Shown: piece by piece, positions 43,156 through 50,423 of the stretch
Layout: the number at the start of each line of letters is the position of its first letter
How positions within the stretch are numbered: position 1 is the first letter of the stretch
Source: Nocardia vermiculata NBRC 100427
GTDB taxonomy: Bacteria; Actinomycetota; Actinomycetes; Mycobacteriales; Mycobacteriaceae
Direction of reading: 5' to 3'
Length of the DNA stretch: 64,000 nt
Assembly (NCBI RefSeq): GCF_001613265.1
Contig: NZ_BDCA01000021.1
Span: 82,827-146,826, forward strand
Translations under genes and position numbers: made by a program
Notes under the pieces: model-generated
Seen by the model: only the letters and a program-made list of their open reading frames with translations
Told to the model about the DNA's origin: nothing
Databases searched by the model: none

Positions 43156-44637
43156 TCAGACGCCGTACAACCTGTTCAGATCGATCAGTTCCACATCCGG
43201 ACGGCTTGCCGCGAGCCTTTCCAGATCAGCGGTGAATCCGCTCCTGGAGAACAGTGCCCGAACTGTCTCCGATGCGGAGTGGCCGGTGTTCGCCAACAGC
43301 GCGGTGATGTGGTCGAGCCGATCCAGATCGGGGATCCCGCGCCGCGCCAGGGTTGCCTTCGCCTCACCGACGAGCGTTATTCGCCCTGATTCCATTGCCA
43401 GGACATCGATCTCATGCTTACATCGCCCGGGATTGTCCTGGATGGTGGCGAACCCGACATCGCCGAACCCGGTGGGCCGACCGAGCTCGTCCGGTGCGAA
43501 ACGCTGGACCCAATCCCGCGCGAGCATTTCGAAATGCGCTCCGAGAATGTTCGACCGAAAGGTAGGCGCAGCCGCCTCCCACACCCGCTCCGGGCGCCCC
43601 AACTCGAGCTGGCCCAGATGTGGTGCCGTAATCAAACGATCGAACCTGATGATCGGATCCGATACGGTGATCGAGGGGTTTCGGTGGCGCAGCATGTCCC
43701 GGCTTCGCGTGACGTAACCCGCGGACTCCAGGACTCCCAGCGGGTAGCGAACCGAGTTGTTGTCCCGTCCGATCGCCGCACCGATCTTGCTGGGTGTTCT
43801 GTTCCCTTCCGCAACGGCACTCAGGACATCGAAATACAGTGCCCTGCTGTTGATCCTGGGATCCTCCCGGAGGAGATAGTCGACCTCGGTGTGGGTGAAT
43901 ACGCCGATGTCCGTCGTCAGTAAATTGTCCACCACCCACTCGTCGAAGTCCGCGACGGTGCGCGGCGTCGCGGTGATCAGGGAACGGTAGCCGGGGATGC
44001 CACCGACGGTGGCGTGCACCAGCAGGGCAAGCTCCGGATCATCGAGCGACCACAACCGGGCGGCCTCGCGGTAGTCGAGTGCGGGCAACCGCAAATCCAT
44101 CATCACCCGCCCCCGCAGCGGCTTCGCACCCGACAGCAATTCGTGCATGACACTCAACGCGGACCCGCACAGAATCAGCCGACCGCCGTAACTCTCGCCA
44201 TGCTGGGACGCGTCGTACAGATGCTGGATCAACGACGGAAGTTGCGGTGCGTGAGCCGTCGCGTAAGGAAACTCGTCGATGACCACCAACGGCGGCTGCC
44301 CGGGCGGCGCAAGCCGGGCCGCAGTATCCATCGCGGTGCGCAGGAGCTGTTCCCACGAACCGGGAGCGCCGAGCGCCGACACCGGGATCCCGGCATGACC
44401 GGCCACGTCGGCGGCAAACCGGGAGCGAGCGGCCAGGTCCCCTTCGTCCTGCACACACACCACGTACAGTCCGCCGACCGCCCGACATGCGGCGGACAGC
44501 AGCTGCGTCTTTCCGGTACGCCTACGCCCCGACACCAGGCCGAGGCGCATCGGACCCTCGATCCCGCCGTCGAACAGAAACCGCTCCAGCGTTCTCCACT
44601 GCCGGTTGCGGCCGATGATTTCGCCAGGCTTGTCCAC
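43156..44637 (-). CDS. AAA ATPase with DUF234-type nuclease-like C-terminal domain
   Basis: 493 residues. N-terminal ATPase of the archaeal-type ATPase_2 family: Walker A SGRRRTGKTQLL near residue 36, Walker B PPLVVIDEFPYA near residue 122, and sensor-like GGRLILCGSALSVM. A winged-helix segment follows (GNRTPSKIGAAIGRDNNSVRYPLGVLESAGYV). The C-terminal part resembles DUF234 with a PD-(D/E)xK-like arrangement, HEIDVLAMESGRITLVGEAKAT. Such proteins are common in mobile or defence-associated contexts but their role is unknown. GTG start with GGAGGGGG upstream. Two GTAA-N6-TTAC dyads sit in the promoter. No partner gene is adjacent. Confidence 0.85.
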   Translation of the reverse strand: MDKPGEIIGRNRQWRTLERFLFDGGIEGPMRLGLVSGRRRTGKTQLLSAACRAVGGLYVVCVQDEGDLAARSRFAADVAGHAGIPVSALGAPGSWEQLLRTAMDTAARLAPPGQPPLVVIDEFPYATAHAPQLPSLIQHLYDASQHGESYGGRLILCGSALSVMHELLSGAKPLRGRVMMDLRLPALDYREAARLWSLDDPELALLVHATVGGIPGYRSLITATPRTVADFDEWVVDNLLTTDIGVFTHTEVDYLLREDPRINSRALYFDVLSAVAEGNRTPSKIGAAIGRDNNSVRYPLGVLESAGYVTRSRDMLRHRNPSITVSDPIIRFDRLITAPHLGQLELGRPERVWEAAAPTFRSNILGAHFEMLARDWVQRFAPDELGRPTGFGDVGFATIQDNPGRCKHEIDVLAMESGRITLVGEAKATLARRGIPDLDRLDHITALLANTGHSASETVRALFSRSGFTADLERLAASRPDVELIDLNRLYGV

Positions 44638-44656
44638 GCGACCCCCTCCAGGCTTA

Positions 44657-44696
44657 GTGTAAATTTAGTTACACAAAATAGCGTAACTCTATTTAC
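44657..44696. promoter_or_regulatory. Two GTAA-N6-TTAC dyads before the AAA ATPase gene
   Basis: GTGTAA (44657-44662) and TTACAC (44669-44674) form a perfect 6-bp dyad. GTAA (44683-44686) and TTAC (44693-44696) form a second with the same 6-bp spacing, centres 24 bp apart. The first lies about 20 bp from the start codon, overlapping the promoter. The local AT richness is unlike the neighbouring genes. Confidence 0.55.
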
Positions 44697-44819
44697 CTCT
44701 ATGAGCCAGTGACGCCTTCGCGGCACCTGTGGGCGGCGCGCCACCAACGCATCCGCAAGCCGGCTCGCCCGGCCGCGCCGTGTGACGGTGTCCTGCCGGC
44801 CGGAGCACAGTCAGCGAGG

Positions 44820-44951
44820 TCAGAAGGCGAGGTCGGGCCAGTCGATGTGGATCGGGAACGGGAAATCTATCCGCAGACCGTCGTCGTCAAGATCGGGCTT
44901 ATCGCCCCACCGTGAGGAGCCAATCGTAGGCTGCAGAAGCCGATCATCCGC
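44820..44951 (-). pseudogene. C-terminal fragment of a Uma2-family gene
   Basis: Reading the minus strand, a 43-codon open stretch ends ...LRIDFPFPIHIDWPDLAF and a stop at 44820-44822, preceded by an in-frame stop. The ending parallels that of the intact Uma2 protein at 48.5 kb (IDSPFPINIPWLELEF). No start codon or upstream conserved part is found, so this is a remnant. Confidence 0.6.
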
Positions 44952-44980
44952 TCAGCGCGCAAATCGAGACGCGGCGGCAG

Positions 44981-45163
44981 CTACATCATTTCTCGCAACT
45001 GTGCATCGCTCAACTGCGCGTCCCGAAGGATCGACCGGTACAGGCCACGTTGGGTGTCCTGGAGCGCCCGGACTACCGACCGGACCGTGTTTTCGCTCGT
45101 CCTGGGCAGAGGATAGCGGGAGGTCCGGATGGGTGCGACCGCGTTCCCGGCCTCACTTGCGGG
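44981..45163 (-). other. Stop-free 60-codon stretch following vapC in frame
   Basis: After the vapC TGA the same frame stays open for 60 codons to a TAG at 44981-44983. The predicted end (TVRSVVRALQDTQRGLYRS, then DAQLSDAQLREMM) looks like a real helical protein end rather than random sequence. No ATG or GTG start occurs at its beginning. It may be a remnant of another gene. Together with the Uma2 fragment it accounts for much of the 44638-45163 gap; I see no intact gene there. Confidence 0.4.
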
Positions 45164-45568
45164 TCACAGGAGGGTGACACGGATTGTAGGTGTCACCTGG
45201 TGGGCGGCCTTCGCGAGACGAGCATCGAATGTGATCAGTGGCGCGTCGTGGGTTGCCGCCACGGTCAGGTAGGCGGCGTCATAGACCGACACGTTGTGAC
45301 GCATCGCCCAAATCGATTGCAGGAGAGGGTTGTCGGTTCCGATGTACTCGATCTGCATAGCAGTGAGGGCCCTGAACGCCGCCTCGGCGTCGGTCGTGGC
45401 GAGTCGCTTGCCGACGAGGGCCTTATGGAGGGTCCGCAGCACCTCCAGAGGCATGTGCCCTGGAGCTATCCAGTCGTCGTCGGCGAGCATCGCCGCACGG
45501 GCGGCATCCCCTTGCGCGGACGGACTGGACAACGCCATGACCATCACATTCGCGTCGACAACGATCAC
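45164..45568 (-). CDS. vapC: VapC-type PIN-domain RNase toxin
   Basis: 134 residues. PIN-domain acidic residues are visible: D5 in MIVVDANV, the Glu in MPLEVLRTL, D in VSVYDAAYLTVA and D in LITFDARLAKAA, the four positions needed for metal-dependent RNA cleavage. GTG start overlaps the vapB stop (GTGA). Probably cleaves a tRNA or rRNA site; target unknown. In the same frame after its stop lies a 60-codon open stretch. Confidence 0.92.
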   Translation of the reverse strand: MIVVDANVMVMALSSPSAQGDAARAAMLADDDWIAPGHMPLEVLRTLHKALVGKRLATTDAEAAFRALTAMQIEYIGTDNPLLQSIWAMRHNVSVYDAAYLTVAATHDAPLITFDARLAKAAHQVTPTIRVTLL

Positions 45569-45801
45569 TCGTCGTCCTCGCGCCCGTTCCGGATCTCGTC
45601 GACGACATCCTCAGCGCTCATGGACAGGTGCCGACGACCGACGAGACTTTCGAACACGTGCTGGTTACGTTCGGCGCGGAACTCCCGCTCCAGCAGGGCG
45701 CGTAGATAGACCTGCGTCGACTGACCCCGAGCAGCGGCACGCGCTGCGATAGCGTCCCGCACCTCCTCGGGTACGTCCTTGATTTGAATCGCGACGGACA
45801 T
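45565..45801 (-). CDS. vapB: VapB-type ribbon-helix-helix antitoxin (FitA-like)
   Basis: 78 residues. N-terminal VAIQIKDVPEEVRDAIAARAAARGQSTQVYLRALLERE is a FitA-type ribbon-helix-helix domain that binds DNA and pairs with VapC; the C-terminal acidic tail would occupy the toxin active site. ATG 45801 is chosen, GTG 45807 possible. No ribosome site is obvious, so the message may be leaderless. The 11-bp inverted repeat starting seven bases upstream is the probable autoregulatory operator. Confidence 0.9.
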   Translation of the reverse strand: MSVAIQIKDVPEEVRDAIAARAAARGQSTQVYLRALLEREFRAERNQHVFESLVGRRHLSMSAEDVVDEIRNGREDDE

Positions 45802-45807
45802 GCACAC

Positions 45808-45840
45808 ATGCTACATGCACATGACATGCGCATGTAGCAT
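45808..45840. promoter_or_regulatory. vapBC operator: perfect 11-bp inverted repeat
   Basis: ATGCTACATGC at 45808-45818 and GCATGTAGCAT at 45830-45840 are exact reverse complements around an 11-bp spacer. The right arm runs into a second CATGTAG-type repeat ending near 45845. This lies just upstream of vapB. Confidence 0.75.
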
Positions 45841-45864
45841 GTAGCAGCTCCCTCGAACCGGAGC

Positions 45865-46224
45865 TCAGGCGGCGGCGAACTCTCCGTCTGCGACACCCTT
45901 CACGAACGCATCCCATTCGTGGGCTGTGTAAACAAGCGTGAATTCTCCGCTGCGCACGCTGGCGCTGCCGTCATCCTCGACCACGATCGCGAGGGCGCCT
46001 CCGACGGTGCCGGACCCCGCACTCAGCGCGAGATCGAGCACCTGCGACCACAATTCGACCGGCACCGAGATAACCGGCTGTGCGCGAGGGTCGTTCGCAG
46101 GGTCGCGCAGGTACTTGGAGTCTCGGACGAGTACATCACCTCCACGAACGGCGACCTCTACACACTCCCCGCCGTTGGTTCCGCTGTACGTGGACTTCCG
46201 CCATCCAAGTGCGCTGATGCTCAT
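45865..46224 (-). CDS. Tandem DUF397 domain protein
   Basis: 119 residues. The first half is a complete DUF397 (WRKSTYSGTNGGECVEVAVRGGDVLVRDSK, ending ISVPVELWSQVLDLAL), followed by a second half-domain (VEDDGSASVRSGEFTLVYTAHEWDAFVKGVADGEF). Usual DUF397 proteins are about 65 residues, so this is a duplication with loss of the second N-terminal part. Starts 17 bp after the HTH gene stop; DUF397/HTH pairs are common in actinobacteria and are proposed to work as regulator and modulator. Confidence 0.88.
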   Translation of the reverse strand: MSISALGWRKSTYSGTNGGECVEVAVRGGDVLVRDSKYLRDPANDPRAQPVISVPVELWSQVLDLALSAGSGTVGGALAIVVEDDGSASVRSGEFTLVYTAHEWDAFVKGVADGEFAAA

Positions 46225-46241
46225 CTCGGCTTACTCCGAAC

Positions 46242-47096
46242 TCAATCTTTCAACCTGGCAATGCGGGACGCGATCATGTCCGACGACTCCGAGGTCGAGA
46301 GTGCTGCCGCACGTAGCCGGTCCGCCATCATTTTATACAGCCGTACTTGCTCTTGATCTTGTATGTATAGAGCGCCCGCAGCATGCTCCAAGTAACCGAT
46401 ACCCTGAGCAGCATCGAAGTCCAGGAGCGTGAACTCGTCATCCAGTCCGTCATGTACCGCCACCCGGATCGGCATGACGTGCAGCGCGACATTGTCGCGC
46501 TGGGTCAGATCGAGCAAGTGTTGAAGTTGATCGCGCATGATTCGTGGACCACCGACCGGGCGATCCAGCACCGACTCCTCGATCACGGCCCGAAACGTCA
46601 GCGGATGGTCGTCGTCAGCGAGCCGTTGGCGAGCCATTCGGCTTCGGACCGATTGCGGTACATCCATCGCCGCGATCTGGAGGCTCCCCTCCAGCAAGGT
46701 GGTCGCGTACTCCGCAGTCTGCATTTGGCCGGGGATCGTCTTGGACCTGTAGACGAACTGTTCGGACGCCAAACCCTCTAATCCGACGAACGTACGAAAC
46801 CAGTCGGGTAGAACGTCGGAAAACGGCGCCCACCAGGTGCTTCGGTCAGCACGACCGGCGAGCGTCGCAATCCGGTCAACGTGTACAGCGTCTGCACCAT
46901 ACGCGCGTAGCAGGGCAGTAGTTTCGTCCGGCTTCTGCTGCGTCTTACCGGTCTCGAGGTAGTTGATCTTCGGCTGGTTACATCCCAGAACTCGGGCCGC
47001 ATCTGCCTGTTTCAGACCAGCCCGCTCCCGCGTAACGCGCAGGTCATGGCCGATCAGAAAACGCAGCGCGGCCGGATCGGAGCGACCCTCCAGCAC
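46242..47096 (-). CDS. XRE-type helix-turn-helix regulator with DUF5753 domain
   Basis: 284 residues from a GTG at 47096 (GACGGGAGA ribosome site); a TTG at 47123 would add nine residues. HTH near residues 15-70 (RVTRERAGLKQADAARVLGCNQPKINYLETGKTQQKP). The rest is DUF5753, with LEGLASEQFVYRSKTIPGQMQTAEYATTLLEG, RQRLADDDHPLTFRAVIEESVLDRPVG and LHVMPIRVAVHDGLDDEFTLLDF. Homologues act in development and secondary metabolism in Streptomyces. Forms a pair with the downstream DUF397 gene. Confidence 0.9.
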   Translation of the reverse strand: MLEGRSDPAALRFLIGHDLRVTRERAGLKQADAARVLGCNQPKINYLETGKTQQKPDETTALLRAYGADAVHVDRIATLAGRADRSTWWAPFSDVLPDWFRTFVGLEGLASEQFVYRSKTIPGQMQTAEYATTLLEGSLQIAAMDVPQSVRSRMARQRLADDDHPLTFRAVIEESVLDRPVGGPRIMRDQLQHLLDLTQRDNVALHVMPIRVAVHDGLDDEFTLLDFDAAQGIGYLEHAAGALYIQDQEQVRLYKMMADRLRAAALSTSESSDMIASRIARLKD

Positions 47097-47179
47097 TCGA
47101 TTTCTCCCGTCTTCCGGTCTCAACCCTGCCGGTCATCCTACTTGCGCCCCGACCGTACGCACCCCACGCCATACAGTCT

Positions 47180-47191
47180 TGTATATATACA
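47180..47191. promoter_or_regulatory. TGTATATATACA palindrome between divergent genes
   Basis: A perfect 12-bp AT-rich palindrome lies about 84 bp before both the HTH/DUF397 gene start and the small ORF start on the other strand. It could be a -10 element, operator or both. It stands out in high-GC sequence. Confidence 0.4.
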
Positions 47192-47274
47192 GGGCTTGAT
47201 TTATAGTTCTGTGACGTTCTTGGTTCCATAACTCGGAAACCGAATCTCGCGGTAACGACCACAAGGGGAATCCC

Positions 47275-47394
47275 ATGTCTGTTCTTGCTGCTAGGGCTCC
47301 ACTTCAGGCGAACACCTGTCCGCAGCACGCAACACTCGGTCTCGGTTCCACCCACCCGCACCGAATCTGCCGACAGGCCCGATATGGGGCGTGA
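47275..47394 (+). CDS. Small ORF, 39 residues
   Basis: Begins ATG 47275 with AAGGGGA eight bases upstream, a good ribosome site, and encodes MSVLAARAPLQANTCPQHAT then GLGSTHPHRICRQARYGA. Its stop overlaps the start of the next ORF (ATG 47384) by ten bases, which would couple their translation. No homologue is recalled. Two cysteines and a basic, His-containing end are the only notable traits. Could be a leader peptide or chance ORF. Confidence 0.5.
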   Translation: MSVLAARAPLQANTCPQHATLGLGSTHPHRICRQARYGA

Positions 47395-47659
47395 GCGGTT
47401 CAGTGAGGTGGAGGGATTGCGCGCCGTGTGGCGGGTGACTCGGGATCCGCGGGGGCGGATCGAGATCTGCGCTGTCTACGACAGCAGCGTGGTACCGAGT
47501 CGGACGATCGAGTTCCGGAAGGGGACTGATCTGGCTGCGGCGCGGGAGCTCTTCCCGCGCTGGGAGGCGTTGTGGGACTGCGTACAACATGAGTTCTGGA
47601 CCGACATCGACACTGCCGCAGGAGCTTCGGCTACGCCTCGATCCCTCCGGCGCACCTGA
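47384..47659 (+). CDS. Hypothetical protein, 91 residues
   Basis: Soluble; no signal or helix. FSEVEGLRAVWRVTRDPRGRIEICAVYDSSVVPS and ELFPRWEALWDCVQHEFWTDIDT suggest a small mixed alpha/beta fold. The ATG at 47384 lies within the end of the 39-residue ORF, so initiation may depend on it. An in-frame upstream start at 47285 is less likely. Not recognised. Confidence 0.55.
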   Translation: MGRERFSEVEGLRAVWRVTRDPRGRIEICAVYDSSVVPSRTIEFRKGTDLAAARELFPRWEALWDCVQHEFWTDIDTAAGASATPRSLRRT

Positions 47660-47802
47660 GGAACTTCTTTCGAGCCGAAAACAAGCACGGGCGGCGGCAT
47701 AACCGCATCGCGGCGACCCAGGGCGCTTTCGTGTGCCCAACTTCAGCTTCTCCATCCGGCTCGTTGCCACGGGCCGATCCATCAATCGAGCAGGGGTGAA
47801 AG

Positions 47803-48324
47803 ATGAATAATCGAGAGGTCACCGATTCCGGTCCGACTGCCCATCACGGTCAGGCACCCAGACCGGCAGCTTTGGGTCTGGTGCGGCCGAGTCTGTCGGG
47901 TCGCCGCGCCGCATCGTACGCGCTCGAAATACAAAGCCATGCACAGTATCTCGGCTACCGCTGGCTCTATACTCTGCGCCCACCCACAACCACCAGCGAC
48001 CCGGTCGGTTATGCCCTCGCCCTTGCTGCCGGACTAGACGCGGCTGCCGTCATCACCGTGAGCGATGCCCACATCGACTACCGCCCCGAACGCATCGCCG
48101 CGGCCCTCAACCTGATCACCATCACACCGCCGCGCATCTGGCCCGTCGGTGCCACGGAACCCGTTGCTTTACAACCTGTCCCGTTGCACGACTGCACCTT
48201 CGAACCCACGCAGCTCGACCACGACTGCGCTCACCAACTCTGGCGCACCCATCGTGACTGTTTCCCGTCCTGCCTGGCCCGCCTCGCCGCCGGTGCGGCT
48301 CTTTCCGCCGGGGAGGTCGACTGA
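47803..48324 (+). CDS. Hypothetical protein, accessory region
   Basis: 173 residues. ATG 47803 has GGGGTGAAAG upstream. The N-terminal third is flexible; LGLVRPSLSGRRAASYALEIQSHAQYLGYRWLYTLRPP, then DPVGYALALAAGLDAAAVITVSDAHI and RIAAALNLITITPPRIWP, are reminiscent of the Rossmann-like N-part of some recombinase-adjacent nocardial proteins, though no catalytic Ser is present. The C-terminal part has a CAHQLW and DCFPSCL Cys/His cluster. Function unknown; probably paired with neighbouring accessory genes. Confidence 0.7.
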   Translation: MNNREVTDSGPTAHHGQAPRPAALGLVRPSLSGRRAASYALEIQSHAQYLGYRWLYTLRPPTTTSDPVGYALALAAGLDAAAVITVSDAHIDYRPERIAAALNLITITPPRIWPVGATEPVALQPVPLHDCTFEPTQLDHDCAHQLWRTHRDCFPSCLARLAAGAALSAGEVD

Positions 48325-48364
48325 TGCCCAGCACGGGACTTCGGCCCAGAATCGACGGCTTGCC

Positions 48365-48637
48365 ATGATCCTCGCACTCACTCTTACCGTCATGACCTGC
48401 ACGTACGCTGCAGTGATCTGGTTCGGTTGTTGGTGGCCGCCGCGCGACGAGCAGCTCACCGTTGCCACCATCCAGCGGCGGTTGGAGTTGGAGTCCCGAT
48501 TCCGAAACCGTTGTCCGACAGACTCAGAACTCGAGTTCGAGCCACGGAATGTTGATCGGAAACGGACTGTCGATCGCGATCGTGGCGGAGTCCTTCGGCG
48601 ACCAGATGCCCGCCAGGGCATAGTTTGCCCGGTGTAG
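48365..48637 (+). CDS. Possible small single-helix membrane protein
   Basis: 90 residues from ATG 48365: one N-terminal hydrophobic helix (MILALTLTVMTCTYAAVIWFG) then a short Trp/Pro turn and a basic, charged tail. Its 3' end overlaps the convergent Uma2 gene by 114 bases. No strong ribosome site. The hydrophobic start speaks for a real protein, the overlap against full length. Not recognised. Confidence 0.4.
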   Translation: MILALTLTVMTCTYAAVIWFGCWWPPRDEQLTVATIQRRLELESRFRNRCPTDSELEFEPRNVDRKRTVDRDRGGVLRRPDARQGIVCPV

Positions 48638-49174
48638 GACCGTGACGCCGGGCGCGGGAGTCCCATCGGGAACGAGACCATAGATGAGTACATGCGCGAT
48701 CTCGCTGCGCGCCGGCGCCAGCTCGACCTCCCAGTACCAGGGAATTCCGGCGCCGGCGTAGCGGGCCTTTTTCAGCTCCATCTCGGCATCGGAATTCGAT
48801 GGGGAGAGAACCTCGCCGACCAGAACGGTGTCCGAAGCGCGGATGTCCTGATACGGCCGCTCCAAGCACCGATAGGCGACGAAGTCCGGAGTGACGAAAT
48901 CGGACTTGCCGTGGGAACCGAAGAAGACGTTGGTCTCGAAACTGACACTCCAGCACTGCTCGGGTGTCTGTGCTGCCGCCGCACGCGCACAGCTCTTCAG
49001 CGCGCCGGTAATCGCGAACGTAGCGTCCTGATGCTCGGACGGCCCCCGCCGCACCCAGACGACCTTGCCTTCCCACAGTTCAATGCGAGAGGCGATCTCC
49101 TCGGGAAGCTGCTCCAGTTCCTCCCAGGTCATGTACTCGGGGAGGTCCGGGCGGTCGAGATCGTCCGGCGACAT
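48524..49174 (-). CDS. Uma2-family (DUF820) putative endonuclease
   Basis: 216 residues. PD-(D/E)xK-type core visible: ELEQLPEEIASRIELWEGKVVW, then FVTPDFVAYRCL with metal Asp, VLVGEVLSPSNSDAEMELKKARYAGAGIPWYWEVEL with Glu and Lys, and the typical ending IDSPFPINIPWLELEF. Uma2 proteins are widespread in cyanobacteria and actinobacteria; role unknown, sometimes near mobile genes. A fragment of another copy lies at 44.8 kb. Confidence 0.9.
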   Translation of the reverse strand: MSPDDLDRPDLPEYMTWEELEQLPEEIASRIELWEGKVVWVRRGPSEHQDATFAITGALKSCARAAAAQTPEQCWSVSFETNVFFGSHGKSDFVTPDFVAYRCLERPYQDIRASDTVLVGEVLSPSNSDAEMELKKARYAGAGIPWYWEVELAPARSEIAHVLIYGLVPDGTPAPGVTVLHRANYALAGIWSPKDSATIAIDSPFPINIPWLELEF

Positions 49175-49280
49175 ATCCGCGATGATACGGCTGGTCGCGC
49201 CTCCCGCTAGTGTGGTCGGCGCATATACCCTCTACTCGGATCGTCCGGCACGTTCCTGCCGGTGAAGGGATTGATTCACG

Positions 49281-50360
49281 ATGGCCACGGTCACCTTCGA
49301 CCATGCCACCCGGTTGTATCCGGGGGCCAGTACGCCGGCTGTCGATCAGTTGGACCTCGAAATCGCCGATGGTGAATTTCTGGTGCTGGTCGGTCCGTCC
49401 GGATGCGGGAAATCGACGTCGCTGCGCATGCTGGCGGGGCTCGAAGAGGTCAATTCCGGGCGCATTCTGATCGGCGACAACGATGTGACCGATGCCGAGC
49501 CCAAACAGCGCGATATCGCGATGGTGTTCCAGAACTACGCGCTCTACCCACATATGTCGGTTGCGGACAATATGGGTTTCGCGTTGAAGATGGCGAAGGT
49601 GCCCAAGGACGAGCAGAAGCAGCGGGTGCTGGAGGCGGCGAAGCTGCTGGATCTCGAGGCGTATCTGGACCGTAAGCCCAAGGCGCTCTCGGGTGGGCAA
49701 CGGCAGCGGGTCGCGATGGGGCGGGCGATCGTCCGGCAGCCGCAGGTGTTCCTGATGGACGAGCCGCTGTCGAATCTGGACGCGAAACTGCGGGTGCAGA
49801 CCCGCACCCAGATCGCGCAGTTGCAGCGCCGCCTCGCCACCACCACGGTCTATGTCACCCACGATCAGGTGGAGGCGATGACGATGGGCGACCGGGTCGC
49901 GGTGCTCAAGGACGGTCTGCTGCAGCAGTGCGCGTCACCGCGCGACCTGTATCGGGACCCGGCGAATCTGTTCGTCGCCGGATTCATGGGTTCACCTGCG
50001 ATGAACCTGTTCACGCTGCCCCTGGCCGACGGTGCGGTGACGCTGGGCGGGCACGCCGTCCCGGTGCCGCGGACCGTCACCGACACGGTCACCGACAGTG
50101 TGGTCGTCGGTATCCGGCCCGAACATCTCGAACTGGGCAGCGGTGATTCTGAGGGAATCACGATGGAGATCGATGTGGTCGAGGAACTCGGTTCGGACGC
50201 CTACATCTACGGGCGCACCCTGGGTGAGGGCGCGGACGAAACCATCGTCGCCCGCACGGACTGGCGCAATCCGCCGCAGAAGGGCGAAAAGCTCAGTCTC
50301 ACAACGACTGCGGAGCACACCTACTTCTTCGATCCGGACAGCGGATCGCGTCTGAACTGA
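49281..50360 (+). CDS. sugC: Trehalose-type ABC transporter ATPase (SugC/UgpC/MsmK)
   Basis: 359 residues. Walker A GPSGCGKST, Q-loop VFQNYALYPHM, signature LSGGQRQRVAMGRA, Walker B VFLMDEPLSNLD, and a C-terminal TOBE-type regulatory domain (VVVGIRPEHLELG). Strongest similarity by eye is to SugC of the mycobacterial trehalose-recycling importer. The partner genes lpqY-sugA-sugB lie 4.3 kb downstream, separated by five unrelated genes; M. tuberculosis has all four together. Could also serve several sugar transporters, as MsmK does. AAGGG ribosome site before ATG. Confidence 0.9.
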   Translation: MATVTFDHATRLYPGASTPAVDQLDLEIADGEFLVLVGPSGCGKSTSLRMLAGLEEVNSGRILIGDNDVTDAEPKQRDIAMVFQNYALYPHMSVADNMGFALKMAKVPKDEQKQRVLEAAKLLDLEAYLDRKPKALSGGQRQRVAMGRAIVRQPQVFLMDEPLSNLDAKLRVQTRTQIAQLQRRLATTTVYVTHDQVEAMTMGDRVAVLKDGLLQQCASPRDLYRDPANLFVAGFMGSPAMNLFTLPLADGAVTLGGHAVPVPRTVTDTVTDSVVVGIRPEHLELGSGDSEGITMEIDVVEELGSDAYIYGRTLGEGADETIVARTDWRNPPQKGEKLSLTTTAEHTYFFDPDSGSRLN

Positions 50361-50387
50361 GCTGCCACGCAACTGATCCGCCACGCA

Positions 50388-50423
50388 CTGAAGGTCGCCC
50401 GCGATCCAGCGGGCGGCCTTCAG
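50388..50423. terminator. Hairpin terminator between sugC and HxlR gene
   Basis: CTGAAGGTCGCCCGC at 50388-50402 and GCGGGCGGCCTTCAG at 50409-50423 pair with one G-T wobble around a 6-base loop. The right arm includes the stop codon region of the convergent HxlR-type gene, so it can stop transcription from both sides. Confidence 0.8.

Noticed and set aside
43000..49200. Accessory block as an integrated element or prophage
   Set aside because: No integrase, transposase, tRNA attachment site or flanking repeats were found, so only an accessory region is claimed.
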